Below, one piece after another: positions 39,331 to 50,200 of a stretch of DNA of 64,000 nucleotides. The stretch covers positions 30,443,610-30,507,609 of the forward strand of contig NC_052479.1 in assembly GCF_009730915.1 (NCBI RefSeq), written 5' to 3'. Made by a program: the position numbers and the translations under genes. This DNA comes from Dioscorea cayenensis subsp. rotundata. Lineage: Eukaryota; Streptophyta; Magnoliopsida; Dioscoreales; Dioscoreaceae. Under the pieces are notes generated by a model. That model saw nothing but the letters and a program-made list of their open reading frames with translations. It made no database searches and had not been told where the DNA came from. How positions within the stretch are numbered: the first letter of the stretch is position 1; each line of letters begins with the position of its first letter.

Positions 39331-40224
39331 CTAAGAAGAAATAGTTTTGATGCCAAGCAAAGCCAACAAACTTTTAAAGGGAGCGGCAATGTCATGTAAG
39401 AAGGAGAAAAAGAGGTATTTGACGGTTGCTTCAAATAGTTGATAATCTTGTGATGGAAATATCCTTTCATGGATAGTCTTGATATACCAATTACCCCAAT
39501 CGTTCATAGGTTCTACCCACTCATCATCATCTGGTTTAAAGTAAAATCTTCTCAATACTCTCTCTTCAAAGTCAGTGAACCGTGTCACTGGAGGTGGAAC
39601 ACCAACATTGTCCAAACCAATGCAGTTATATCTCTTAACAAGTTCACGAGCAAAACAACTCTTGCTCAAAACGTGCTCAAAAGACTCAACACGGTAATTA
39701 CATCCGCCATGATAACTAAGATTATCATTATTGGAAGACAAGTAATGGAAGCCAAGATTAGAAAGAACACGGCGAGTGAAAGTCTCAGCAAAATCAGCAG
39801 CAGTTTCCGAAGGATTGTTCAGCATATATTTGAAGATAAATGGTGTTCTTCTTATTGTTCTCCCATCATGTTCTTGTATACCTTCATTGTACTCCTCCCA
39901 ATTGGGATGGTATTGTACAGGTAGTATTTCCATGATGAAGCCCTGTAAAGTTTCAGCAATCTTATGGTACCAGTAAATATTTGAGATGATTTCCTTGAGT
40001 TTCATTCTGTTCCTGCTGTTGATGATGCTTCTGATGATGCTGTTGCTATTGTTATTGTTTATGGCAGCAGTTATTTCATCAACTGCTGCTTCTTCACTGC
40101 CCCAAACTAGCTTGGAAAGAGCATCAAAAAACTCCTTTCCCAAGATGGTAAAAATATCAAAAGCAACAAATGAGGAGATACCAAAGATGCCAATACAAGA
40201 GATGAAGAGGAGCCCTGAGACCAT
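39331..40224 (-). CDS. Unknown 297-aa protein with hydrophobic N-terminus (unit B copy)
   Basis: This is an intact single frame. The first 30 residues are hydrophobic (MVSGLLFISCIGIFGISSFV) and could be a signal anchor or signal peptide. An Asn-rich stretch follows near 55-70. The C-terminal half is Trp/Tyr/Phe-rich with conserved-looking phrases (TRFTDFEERVLRRFYF, EPMNDWGNWYIKTIHERIFP). I do not recognise the family. The ATG at 40224 is the first usable start, because an extra T upstream puts the longer start of unit A out of frame. Near-identity with unit A over about 900 bp shows the duplication is fairly recent. Whether the gene is functional or lineage-specific cannot be decided here. 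Confidence 0.6.
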   Translation of the reverse strand: MVSGLLFISCIGIFGISSFVAFDIFTILGKEFFDALSKLVWGSEEAAVDEITAAINNNNSNSIIRSIINSRNRMKLKEIISNIYWYHKIAETLQGFIMEILPVQYHPNWEEYNEGIQEHDGRTIRRTPFIFKYMLNNPSETAADFAETFTRRVLSNLGFHYLSSNNDNLSYHGGCNYRVESFEHVLSKSCFARELVKRYNCIGLDNVGVPPPVTRFTDFEERVLRRFYFKPDDDEWVEPMNDWGNWYIKTIHERIFPSQDYQLFEATVKYLFFSFLHDIAAPFKSLLALLGIKTISS

Positions 40225-41682
40225 TTCACCCACAAATTTATTGATTTTTATACATGTCCATGCTTTTTAGCTATTCTCTTTGTTTTTTTACTATTGAAGG
40301 AAGGCAAAGGGATAGATATGCTCTATTTATTACTATTACCATCATGTATGTACGTATATGTATATATATAGAATTATTTCACTTCCACTTTGACTAGGAT
40401 TTTGTAAAGTATAATTTTGATAAGCTCGAAATTATTTTTAATAGGATTTTTTTTTTAAATTAAATAAGATATAATTTAAGTATGTTTATCTAGATCAACA
40501 TTTGATTGATTGGATAAGATGGTTAAATTTTAGATGTTTATAAAATCTGATATATTATTGATTTTTTTTTATTTAACAATAGTCCTAAATGAATTAAGAC
40601 CATTCAAATTCAAATTTTGAAACAATTGATGATCATGAATTTAATTTAGTTTATTTTAAGGATAATTTTATTAATTTATTTTTATAATCTCTATTTTTTT
40701 ATTACCATATAAGTATATTTTTTTAAAAAAATTGGGTAAACTACTAATTTCATTAAAATAAAAGAAGATATATGCATCATTTCTTTTTTATTGGGTAAAC
40801 TACTAATTTCATTAAAAATAAAAGAAGATGTATGCATCATTTCCACTGTGAGTAGGGATTTGTTAATTATGAAGTTTATGATGAGCTCAAAACTATTTTA
40901 GTAGTATTTATTTTTAAAATGAAGTGAACAAGCCTCTGATTTTATTTAAAAGAAGGGATTTATTTTTTCCCCATATTTTTTATATTTAAATTTTTAAATT
41001 GAAGATTTTTTTATTTAAAAAATAAAAAAGGTCTCATGTGTCATACCTTGAGATTAATGTGATGGCATAAGCCATGAAACTAACTTTTATAATCAATGTT
41101 GAAGCACCTCAACCACCATACCGAGTGGACCACCAAAGAGGTTTATGTAATGATTATCAATTTTCTTAATATTATATAAAACTTATAATTTTCTCAACAG
41201 CAAAATACACTATGCTAAGACTGTAATTTACTAATAAAATTTCCTTAAAGCTTTCAGCTTTCTAATTTCATAATCATTTTGGATAATAAGCTAACAATTC
41301 AAGATTAAGATTATATTCTCCATTTCAAGACCAACGATCAAGTAATTTATTGATAGCCGGGTTTCTACTAGAATCCTTCAGAAGTAGTGATAGTTCAAAT
41401 TTTGGGTGAGAACATATTTTTAGAGTGTAAGTAGTGGTTGTGTGCGGGTAATCCCAGTGTTCATGTGTATGTAGGCCCCATCTCCACTTGCTCTGCCCAG
41501 ATTTATGCATGCCTTGCCTTTTTTTAGCGGCCTAGCAGCTCATTTTAGTAATTAAAAAAAAATAAAAAAAATAATAAAAAAAAATCTCCTTTTTGGAGGC
41601 CATGTTTTTCTTCCGTGTTTCACAAAACCTTTGTATGATGGAATTATACCATTTGATCTGTTGTCCTTTTCTATATTTCCAG
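40225..41682. other. Unit B upstream DNA and a 260-bp unit-B-specific insertion
   Basis: The interval matches unit A until about 41327. A stretch at about 41328-41595 is absent from unit A, after which a short match to 33390-33440 resumes (TTTCACAAAACC, TTGTATGATGG). The inserted piece has no clear inverted ends that I can define. No gene is supported. Confidence 0.55.
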
Positions 41683-41794
41683 GCTGATACTGTTTCTGTC
41701 AAAGTTCCTGAGGTTGAATTGGGAGCTTGTGAGTGGCATATTAGGCAGCCTTATCACAACAAAGTGGAGGGGTTGACTACTAACTTAAGTCAAA
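41683..41794 (+). pseudogene. Isolated exon-like fragment of unknown gene
   Basis: A 112-nt stretch is bounded by a perfect-looking acceptor (TATATTTCCAG) and donor (CAAA, GTAAGC), with an open frame reading ADTVSVKVPEVELGACEWHI and on to YHNKVEGLTTNLSQ. It is far more protein-like than its surroundings and is absent from unit A. No neighbouring exons are seen on either side. It is probably a gene fragment brought in by recombination or a transposon. I do not recognise the parent gene. Confidence 0.45.
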
Positions 41795-42697
41795 GTAAGC
41801 TCTATATTGTCATCTTAGATTGCTTGAACTGTATTGAGTTTAATAAATTTCTTTCATGTTATTGATTTTTAGAAAATAACTTATGTTAAAACATTTTAAG
41901 TTATATTACGATGATGCAACAATGTGTCAATTTCTAGGCATATTGAATGCCTAATCATTAAGATATTTGATGCTATTACCTTCAATATGTTACTCATTCA
42001 CCAATATTAAAAAATATCACTGATTCTAGACTGTAAAATCAGAAATGTAAATAAATAAATAAACCAGAAAAACTCAATAGATACATTGTAGAAAATGAAA
42101 ATACATGACTAAGTATCTTGAATGAACATTACTCTAAAAGTTCTTTTCAGAATTCCAACTAATAATCAACCAGCCAATTAAGTATAAACTCATCAACTAA
42201 TGTCCTGTTTCTAATTTGCAAATAGAATGTCATGATATTTAAAACATGGACGGAGAATCCAAACTCTTCTCCGGATTAACACTTGCATTAACAAAGTGTA
42301 TATCAAGTTTCAAGTACTCAAATTTCTCATTTGCAATGTAGTATCAAATTACCCTCCACTAAAACATAAAACTCCTATAAATCAATAAAACACATCAACA
42401 TTTACTAGATTAATATAAGGAATATTCTGCAAATTATGAATAATAAAAAAGCCTAATTTGTTGGCATTCCTCCATCATTCCGCATCAAAATTCTGAAACC
42501 ATAACCATAAATTCTTATAAACACTAAACCCCCAACAATGCATCCATAAAGAATCAATTATACATAATATGCATGAAATGTGCTTATTTACTCATACCTT
42601 AAAAATTATTCTTTTAATTTCACTTCCCAAGTTTATAAATTTCTTTCTTGGTCTCTCTCTCTTCACCCATCCCTATACTTGAATTTTTAACTGAGCC
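41795..42697. other. Unit B AT-rich DNA; ends as promoter of the gutted 149-aa gene
   Basis: From about 41880 to 42350 it shows no match to unit A that I can see and no gene. From about 42370 onward it follows 35760-36070 of unit A, the promoter and leader of the 149-aa gene. Confidence 0.55.
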
Positions 42698-42769
42698 ATG
42701 GAGAGGTCTAGACATTTGCCAATCTCGTTTCCAAATTTGCAAATTCGTTAGAGGATTGAAGGTTGGTGT
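42698..42769 (+). pseudogene. Remnant of the 149-aa membrane-protein gene (unit B)
   Basis: The start (ATGGAGAGGTCTA) is fused directly to the end (GACATTTGCCAATCTCG and onward) of the gene at 36071-36520. The missing part corresponds to 36084-36471, 388 bp, which removes the membrane segment and shifts the frame. Promoter and downstream flank are retained. Confidence 0.85.
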
Positions 42770-43014
42770 TCAAGAAATCATCGTCAATGAGATTTATAAT
42801 TCAGATTATTATTATGATTATTATTATTTTTAGGGAAAATTACTGTTTACCCCTCGATAATTTCAAAACTTCCCAAACAGCCCCCGTGAGTTTTGCATAC
42901 CTCAGACAACCCTTCCTTTATTGTTTCACTTCCTTTTTACCCCCTGCATTATGAAATTCCATCATTGCCCTTAAACCTTTTTGCATACATTTTTTCATTC
43001 TTTTTGCATTTTTT

Positions 43015-45070
43015 TTTTTGCATGTACTCATTTCTTAAACAGAGAGCTCATTTTTAAAGCAGAGAACTTATTTCTTAAAGCGAGAGTTCATTTCTTAAAC
43101 AAAAAAACTCATTTCTTAAAGCAGAAAACTCATTTCTTAAAGCGAAACCTCATTTTTTTAAACATAAAACTCATTTTTTTAAACTAAAAACATTAATATT
43201 TAAACGAGAAAAACAAATATTTACGTGATAAATTAATCCCCGGATATAAAAACCAATTAATCTTGGTCACTCGTACATATTTAAATAGAAACAACGATAT
43301 TTAAGCACTTTTTTAAAGCGTAAGCGCAATATATTAAAGCGAAACATCGATAGTTAAACAAAGACAAACAAGCATATCAACAAATAACTCATTTCTTAAA
43401 GCAGAGAACTCATTTCTTAAGCAGAGCTTATTTTTTTAAACATAGACCTCATTTTTTTAAAGCAGAAACCTCATTGAGTAGGGACATTGAGTATCTCATC
43501 GTCGGCGATCTCGGCGAGCGGCTGAGTCGCTGAGCTCGGATCCGCGAGCGATCTCGAGGTGCCCTGCTCGTGTGGGGTCTTAAAGGAGAAATCTTTATCG
43601 GCTTGGTGATCCGGTTGGCGACGTTCCTCGGCGGTCGGAGTGGTGAGGTCTTCGGTGGCGACATCGGATAAGACGGTCGAACTTGAAGCGGAACCATTCT
43701 CGATTGCGGAGACCCGCAACATGGATAGCAATAGGGTTAGGGTTAGGGATCATTCAGAGGTTTGGATCCATGGTGCCCTAAGTCGGTGACGGGGAGCGGA
43801 GGGAGGAAGCGGCCGGATGAGGGTTCGATCTCGCCCGTCTTCGTCTTCGTCTTCCACATCGTCGACCTCATCTCTTTTCATCTTCTTCAGTCGTCGACCT
43901 CGGGAAGACCGCATGCTCCTCGTCGTCGAGCGAAGGCGTCGAAAGGTTGCAGCTCAGTACATATTTAAATAAAAACAACGATATTTAAGTACTTTTTAAA
44001 GCGTAAACGCAATATATTAAAGCGAAACATCGATAGTTAAACAAAGACAAACAAGCATATAAGCAGAGAACTCATTTCTTAAAGCAGAGAGCTTATTTTT
44101 TTAAAGCAGAGACCTCATTTTTTTAAAGCAGAAACCCTCAGTTGAGTAGGGACATTGAGTATCTCATCGTCACGATCTCTGTGAACGCTTGAGTGCTATG
44201 CTCCGGATCCTGCAAGCGATCTCGAGGTGGCTCGCTCGTGTGGGGTCTTAAAGGAGAAATCTTTGTCGGCGTTGGCGATCCGGTTGGCGACGTTCCTCGG
44301 AGGTTGGAGTGGTGAGGCCTTCGGTGGCGACGTCGGATAAGACGGGATCGAACTTGAAACGGAACCATTCTCGACTGCGGAGACCGTAACATGGATAGCA
44401 ATAGGGTTAGGGTTAGGGATCATTCTGGGTTTTGGATCCATGGTGCCTAAGTCGGTGACGAGGGAACGGAGGGAGGAAGCGGCCGAGTGAGGGTTCGATC
44501 TCACCGTCTTCATCTTCGTCTTCATCGCCTTCCCACGTCAGTCGACCTCATCTCTTTCATCTTCTTCGTCGTCGACCTCGGGGAAGACCGCATGCTCCTC
44601 GTCGTCGAGCGAAGACATCGAAAGGTTGCACCTTTTTCTCTGGCAAGATCGAGATCTTGATCGAGGTGGAGATCAAAATTCTAGGGTTCGATTCCCATTT
44701 TTCATGCAACGTGACTGTGATTGTGAGCCGCATGCTTTGTCTCACTGGCCCAGCATTTGACTGATAAAGAGATTTTTGGGGGTGATAAATACACGCACAA
44801 AAACTCATTTCTTAAACAGAGACCTCATTTTTTAAACAAAAAAATCTCATTTCTTAAACAGAAAACTCATTTCTTAAAGCAGATACTCTCGTTTTTAACG
44901 AAAACCTCATTTCTTAAAATGAAAACTCATTTTCTTAAACGAAAACTCATTTTTAAACAAAAACTCATTTTTTTAAATAGAAAACTCATTTTTTTAAAGC
45001 AGAAACTCATTTTTTTAAACGAACCTCATACCTCATATTTTTAAATAGAAGCTTCGTTTTTAAATAGAAA
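43015..45070. repeat. Dispersed ACTCATTTCTTAAA-type short repeats
   Basis: Blocks at about 43020-43190, 43380-43480, 44060-44140 and 44795-45070 consist of a 17-20-bp unit, roughly ACTCATTTCTTAAAGCAGAG, repeated with drift (CTCATTTTTTTAAA, CTTAAACAGAAA). They alternate with the GC-rich cores. The pattern is like the subterminal repeat arrays of some DNA transposons. Confidence 0.75.
43273..44630. repeat. Two tandem 684-bp units inside the Mutator-like element
   Basis: Unit 1 is about 43273-43956 and unit 2 about 43957-44630. Both start GTACATATTTAAAT, pass through GAAACATCGATAGTTAAAC, ACTCATTTCTTAAA repeats, TGAGTAGGGACATTGAGTAT, and a GC-rich core with ATAGGGTTAGGGTTAGGGAT, and end CATGCTCCTCGTCGTCGAGC then GAAAGGTTGCA. 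They differ by scattered substitutions and small indels. Confidence 0.85.
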
Positions 45071-45615
45071 CTCGTGCACCCTAAGGGCATTATAGTCAAA
45101 CCCTCGTCACACTTGCACAACTTCCCATGAGGGACAATTTCAGTCAAAAATTCCAAATTAACTCTATCAATCAATGTTAGATATTTGGGGGGTTTAAAAA
45201 ATCATTGTATTCAAAAGGAAGGGGTTTTTGGGAAGTGCAAAACTAACGGGGTGTTTTTGGCAATATTGCAAACTTACAGGGTGTTTTTGGCAATTTCCAC
45301 TTATTTTTAATATATGTTCTTATTTCTAATTTTCCTTTCCTTTTATTATTTCATCACCATTTTAATAATTTAAATGAGTTTTTCTTTAATCGTTAGATAA
45401 TCACGTGAGTTTTTTTAAATTTTTTTCTATAAATGTTCTTCTTTGTTTCTTTTATTTTTTTCTTTACGCTTTTCTTGATCTTCATATATATATATATATA
45501 ATGATTTTAAATTTTATGCGAGTTTTCTTAATAACTCATCGTGAGTTTTTGTTATTTTTACTTCTTTTTAAAATTTATAATTTAAAAAGTTTTTTATATA
45601 TATATATATATATAT

Positions 45616-46330
45616 ATGCGGAGTTAAGTGCTTGGGCCAAAAGAACACTTATTGGTTGTTTGGGTACTTATTATAGAGTATAACATTATGGTATAATATA
45701 GGTATTATGACATAAAAAAAATATTCCACCTAGAGAAAAAGTTTTTTTCATTGTAAAAAGTTACCCTCTTTTTTGATCCATCCACCGGGTCCATTGGTGG
45801 TCGGCCGACCTCCAGTGACCCGGTCAGCTGGAGGGACTCATGGTCCGATCGGCCTCAGGTGTCGACATCTGGTCCACCGGGAGTCCGACCACTGTCGATC
45901 CGCGTCACGGTTTATGCGGGCACACATTGCTCACAGGATCTCTCTGCCAAGTATGTGCGGTCGGGCACACATTGCTCGCACCGTCTTTATGCTAAACTTG
46001 TGGAGGCTTTATAAGGTTTGTATGACTTTTCCTAGGTCCAACACATCCCTTCAAACCTTCAAAATAAACTCAAGACTCTTCAAAACCCTTCAATATGTGT
46101 TAAAATGAGATGAACAATAATACAACAAGCAACACACTAAGAATTTTTTGTAGGAAAAACCTTTTCAATGGAGAGAAAAACCACAAGACTCTTTAGAATC
46201 ATTTGAAATATATTTCACTATATCAATTATAATATGACAAGAGTACTCACTAGATACAACTAGAGGAGAAATGACAACAATGCGTCAACAATGAATCAAC
46301 ATTACATCAGCAAAAGAGTTTCATCAAGGT

Positions 46331-46366
<36 letters not shown>

Positions 46367-47217
46367 AAATCATAAGCTTGGAGCCTATTTATTACATCCA
46401 GTCCACCAAATGGGCTGGAGGCTTAAATCAAATTGGTATATAATTACAAGTACTACTTAGTGAGTATAGTTTTTGGATTTTCATACATGGGACTGACCTC
46501 TTACCTCGTGGGTATTTGAGTTTTTGACCCATGTCTCACTTATAAGCTAAGCCAGAGCTGAACGACCTTGAGTGGAACTCCTCTTTCGGGGTTTCGGGGT
46601 TGGGAGCCCTCGATGAGTCCCACCGGAGCAGTAGGACATCTAATCTTTTTCGTTTATAACTAGCTCAATTTTATTCGGAATGATAGGTCCACCTGCTGGG
46701 GAGAGGTATTGGCCATAAGCCCTACTTAATTTCTCCAGCTAGACTTGAGTCCCTTCAATATTGGACTCAACAATGAGAAACACTAGTCCTGATCAAATCC
46801 TCACTATTCTAATTCTATGTAAATATTCAAAAAACCCCAAAACTTTTCTCTATTTCAAAGTGTTTCAAAATTTTGATAACCAACACCCCAACACCAACCC
46901 AATCTAATTAACAATTTAATATGCCGGATGATGTTAGATGACTAAGATAAATAATAATATTAATTACAGATAAGCAAACTTACAAAGACCAACTACCAGG
47001 GAGGGTCAGCGCATCTCGATCCACGAAGCTACCCCCCAACCCCCCCACCGGGCCCCACACTGTCTGACTTAAAATGCTAAGTGAACATTAATTATAGATA
47101 AACAAACTTACAAAGACCGACAAGCAGTGAACTTTTATAAAGCCGTTAAGTATGTTCATTCGCTCCATCACCTGAGCTGGTTATAGTAATTGGTCTTGCT
47201 TCATAGCAAGCAAGGTC
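45616..47217. other. Intergenic DNA, partly GC-rich, then CBP60 copy-1 upstream region
   Basis: No supported gene. Segments at 45770-46020 and 46500-46760 are notably GC-rich against the background and may be old transposon sequence; no ends or coding frame could be defined. From about 46800 the sequence resembles 55480-55570 (AAACCCCAAAACTTTTCTC...AAAATTTTGATAA) and the last 70 bp resemble 55700-55770. This marks the left side of the CBP60 tandem duplication. A TA microsatellite lies at 46331-46362. Confidence 0.55.
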
Positions 47218-50200
47218 ATGGAGGAAACTGCCACAGAAATTAGTCGGCTTAAATCGACTGTTGGAAAACTACAGATGCAGGTAACTATTAGAATTAAGTG
47301 TACTACTATCATAGTGTTTTTTCATCAATAGATATGATATGCTAATCTGGTAAAAAGTGTTCTTTTGACATGAAATTGAGGAAGTTACTAGTAATTTAAT
47401 TCTGGATGTTGGATTTGAAATCTTTGGTTTACATAATGAATTTTGTAGGTTTCGGAGATGGAGCGAAGGATTGGGTTTTTGGAGCGGTCTGGGACGATGG
47501 GGCGGGAGAAGCGGGGTCTTGAGCTTTCTGCTGAAGGGGAGGAACATGGTTCCAATGCTAAGCGCCAGAAGGCCCCTGCTCTTGCGAGGTATATTGATTT
47601 TTTTTTTTTTTTGAATTGATTTAAAGATGACAGTTTGGAGTTGTGAGGTTTGTTATGTTGATGAATTTACTTTGGTGGTTTTGTGTTATTGATTGTTCTA
47701 TTATGTGCTGTTGCTTTAATTTTGGAGAATGATCTGAAAAGAGAGATTTTTAATTTTTTTAAGATTTGAGTAGATGATGAAGGGGTTAGTGATGTTTCTG
47801 CTGGGGTTCATGATCTGTAAGTCAAGGCTTAGGTTGGAGAAATGTAGATTGGTGTTCTGCACTTGTTTCAAGTCTAGTTTTCACGTGTTGTTAGGGTTTG
47901 AGCAAGATCTCCTTTTGCCCTGTCTCTCATGGAGTGTTTATGCGATAAAGTTGACATGTGTTATGGTTGAGTATACTTCTGTGCGCGGTAGATGATGAAC
48001 TCAGAGATTGTGAGGTTCTTGTTTGCTTGAGTTCAAGGTTGGATTGGATTTTTGGAGTTGAGGAGTGTAGATAAATGGCGAGTACTTGTTGCAATTTGCA
48101 AATCCAGTCTTCATGTGTGGTTGGAGAAAAGTTTGATGTGTGCTACGTTGCTGTCTCATATCTTTGATGTTATGTATTTGTCATCGGTAACTAAGATGGT
48201 TTGATTTCCTTTGCTTTATTTATTTTTCTTGTATCCTCTTGTTTGTATGAATTTTGCTTGAACTTTTACTCTCTTTTTTTGTTGTCTGAATTAAAATTGC
48301 TAGCTCATGCTTTTCTTATCAAACAATAATTTCAGACCTTTTCTTCTGCTTCTGTAATATTAAGAGAATATATTTTTTGTAGTGTGATCGTGGAAACGCT
48401 CAAGGTGGATAGTTTGCAAAAGCCTTGTTCATCATTGGAGCCTGTTTTTCGTAGAGTTGTAAGACACTGGCATTTTTCTTTTTTCCTCTTTCCAAGCCAT
48501 GATTTTGATCCATTCAAGATTAATTATTTTCAGTTTATGATATCTCCTTTTCTTTATTTATTGTTATAAGCTTTATGGTCCATGGTGTAGTTTACCTCAT
48601 TATTAGGTTACGTAACTGAATTTTTCGATTTAGTTTGGTGATTTGGAGAGGGAAACTTGTCATTTTTGGAACTTCTATCCCCCTTTGAAGGAAGAAAAAA
48701 ATTGGTTATATTTAATTTACATATCTGTAATATTTTTCAGTATCTTCCAACTTGTGTGAGCTAATTTTGGGCATCAAAGGCTCAAAGAATAATTTAATGT
48801 ACTATAAGATTAAGAAACACCAAGTTAAATCATGCATTTGGTGTATCTGCTGCCTGTAGATCCCTTCAGCTTTTTTTGCTATTGAAAATGTTTTTGATCT
48901 GCTGAAAGTTTTTTTCATTCTATAGTTATCATGCTTCTGTGTCAATTGGCTTGCTCAATTTGCAATCTTGAGCCCCAGGTTCAAGATGACGAATGAGGGT
49001 TGAGGACATTTTCATTTTTGGCCATCTATAACTTGAGAAAAAAACTTCTTTTATGATCTAATGCTTTTCTTCTTGACCTTGTCTTTTATGTCCTCCTAAA
49101 ATGGTTGTCTTCCATTGTATTAAATAATATATTATAATATTGTGACCTGAAGCTTAAAGGGAGAATTGGTTATAAACCCCTCAAAAGTTTTATAATTGCA
49201 TATTTACCCTCTGAAAAAACATAATTGTATATATACCCCTGAAAAATATAGGTAATTGCGGATATGCCCTTACTGTTAGATTCCGGTAATCAAACTTGAT
49301 TAATAATGGTTATAACTTGGATTAAGATATACAAAAGGTCCAAAATAACCCTTATACAACTTAAAAAAAACTTTTCAAGGGTATATACGCAACGATATAA
49401 TGGTAATTTTATATATTTGTTGTTTATTAATAGATGATTTTTCAACTAATTTGAACTGCAGGTATATCACTAATTATGTATATTATTCAAGGGTATGTAT
49501 TCAATTAACTTTTATTTAGGGGCAAATATGCAATTTCAAAATTTTTTAGGGGTACACCTGCAAAAGCCCCAAGCTTAAAATGTATATTATGATGGCTAGT
49601 GCATTTTCATGTCATATGTTCATGTATTTTTCCTCAGAACATCTAGTTTCTGGCTGATATTTCTTTATTATTAAATTATGTTTAAATAGGCGAGTGAAGA
49701 AGTGGAGCGTGCTTTAGCGAAGTTGGGGTCTGCCAGGATTGGTACCAGGTGTGACTTGTGGAAACTATCGACTTAATCGATAAGACTCTGACGTTATGAT
49801 CTGGAAATTATTTTGCAGGCTGATTCTTGCATTTTGTTAGAAAAAACTGATGCATGTCAGGATTTTGGTAGATCCATGAACCAGTATAAGTTATGAAGCC
49901 TGAATTTATTTACTGAAAGCATCTTGAGATATTTTCTGAGGTGTTATAGCTTTAAGTTTTTGCCAGTGATCTCGAAGACTATCTTGGTTTTACTATTCTC
50001 TATCATTTCATTCTGACCTTAAATATTTCATTTGTGATTATATATCTGTGATTACTCTGACCTTAAAAAATGCAGGTCTTCTCCTAAACGAATTGAAGGA
50101 CCAGATGGAAGAAATCTGCAACTCCATTTCCATTCAAGGTTGTCGCTGCCACTTTTCACAGGAGGGAAAGTAGAGGGGGAGCAAGGAGCTGCTATTCATG

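Larger units (their letters stand above)
42833..45300. mobile_element. Mutator-like element, 2468 bp, non-autonomous, with captured GC-rich sequence
   Basis: The ends GGGAAAATTAC and GCAATTTCCAC are imperfect inverted repeats, and an exact 9-bp target duplication TTATTTTTA flanks them (42824-42832, 45301-45309). Nine bases is the hallmark of Mutator. The empty site is visible in unit A near 36575. There is no transposase. Inside are arrays of ACTCATTTCTTAAA-like repeats and two tandem 684-bp units. Each unit has a GC-rich core (about 43490-43950 and 44160-44630) unlike the rest of the element, which may be captured host gene sequence (Pack-MULE pattern). Open minus-strand frames in the cores differ by indels and are not credible genes as they stand. 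Confidence 0.85.
38080..45615. repeat. Segmental duplication, unit B
   Basis: This is the partner of 29184-36915 in the same orientation, starting about 1.2 kb after unit A ends. It has the TML pseudogene, the intact 297-aa gene, and a gutted 149-aa gene. It lacks the PPR remnant and hAT element, having a different sequence at 41650-42350. A 2468-bp Mutator-like element was inserted later; removing it restores collinearity with unit A. Confidence 0.88.

Noticed and set aside
40225-40233. GTG start for the 297-aa gene
   Set aside because: Nuclear plant genes use ATG; the first in-frame ATG is at 40224.
43731-43750. True interstitial telomere repeat
   Set aside because: Only about two and a half TTAGGG units, not the plant TTTAGGG type, and repeated only because the whole 684-bp unit is duplicated.
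43449-44525. Minus-strand frames in the Mutator-like element as a real gene
   Set aside because: The two tandem versions shift frame relative to each other by small indels and share no conserved protein motif. Captured non-functional sequence is a better reading.
43015-45070. CRISPR-like array from regularly repeated short units
   Set aside because: Eukaryotic context, units drift, spacers are not uniform or unique, and the whole array lies inside a transposon.
45773-46108. 111-codon frame in GC-rich DNA
   Set aside because: No family resemblance, no splice context and no leader; probably decayed repeat sequence.
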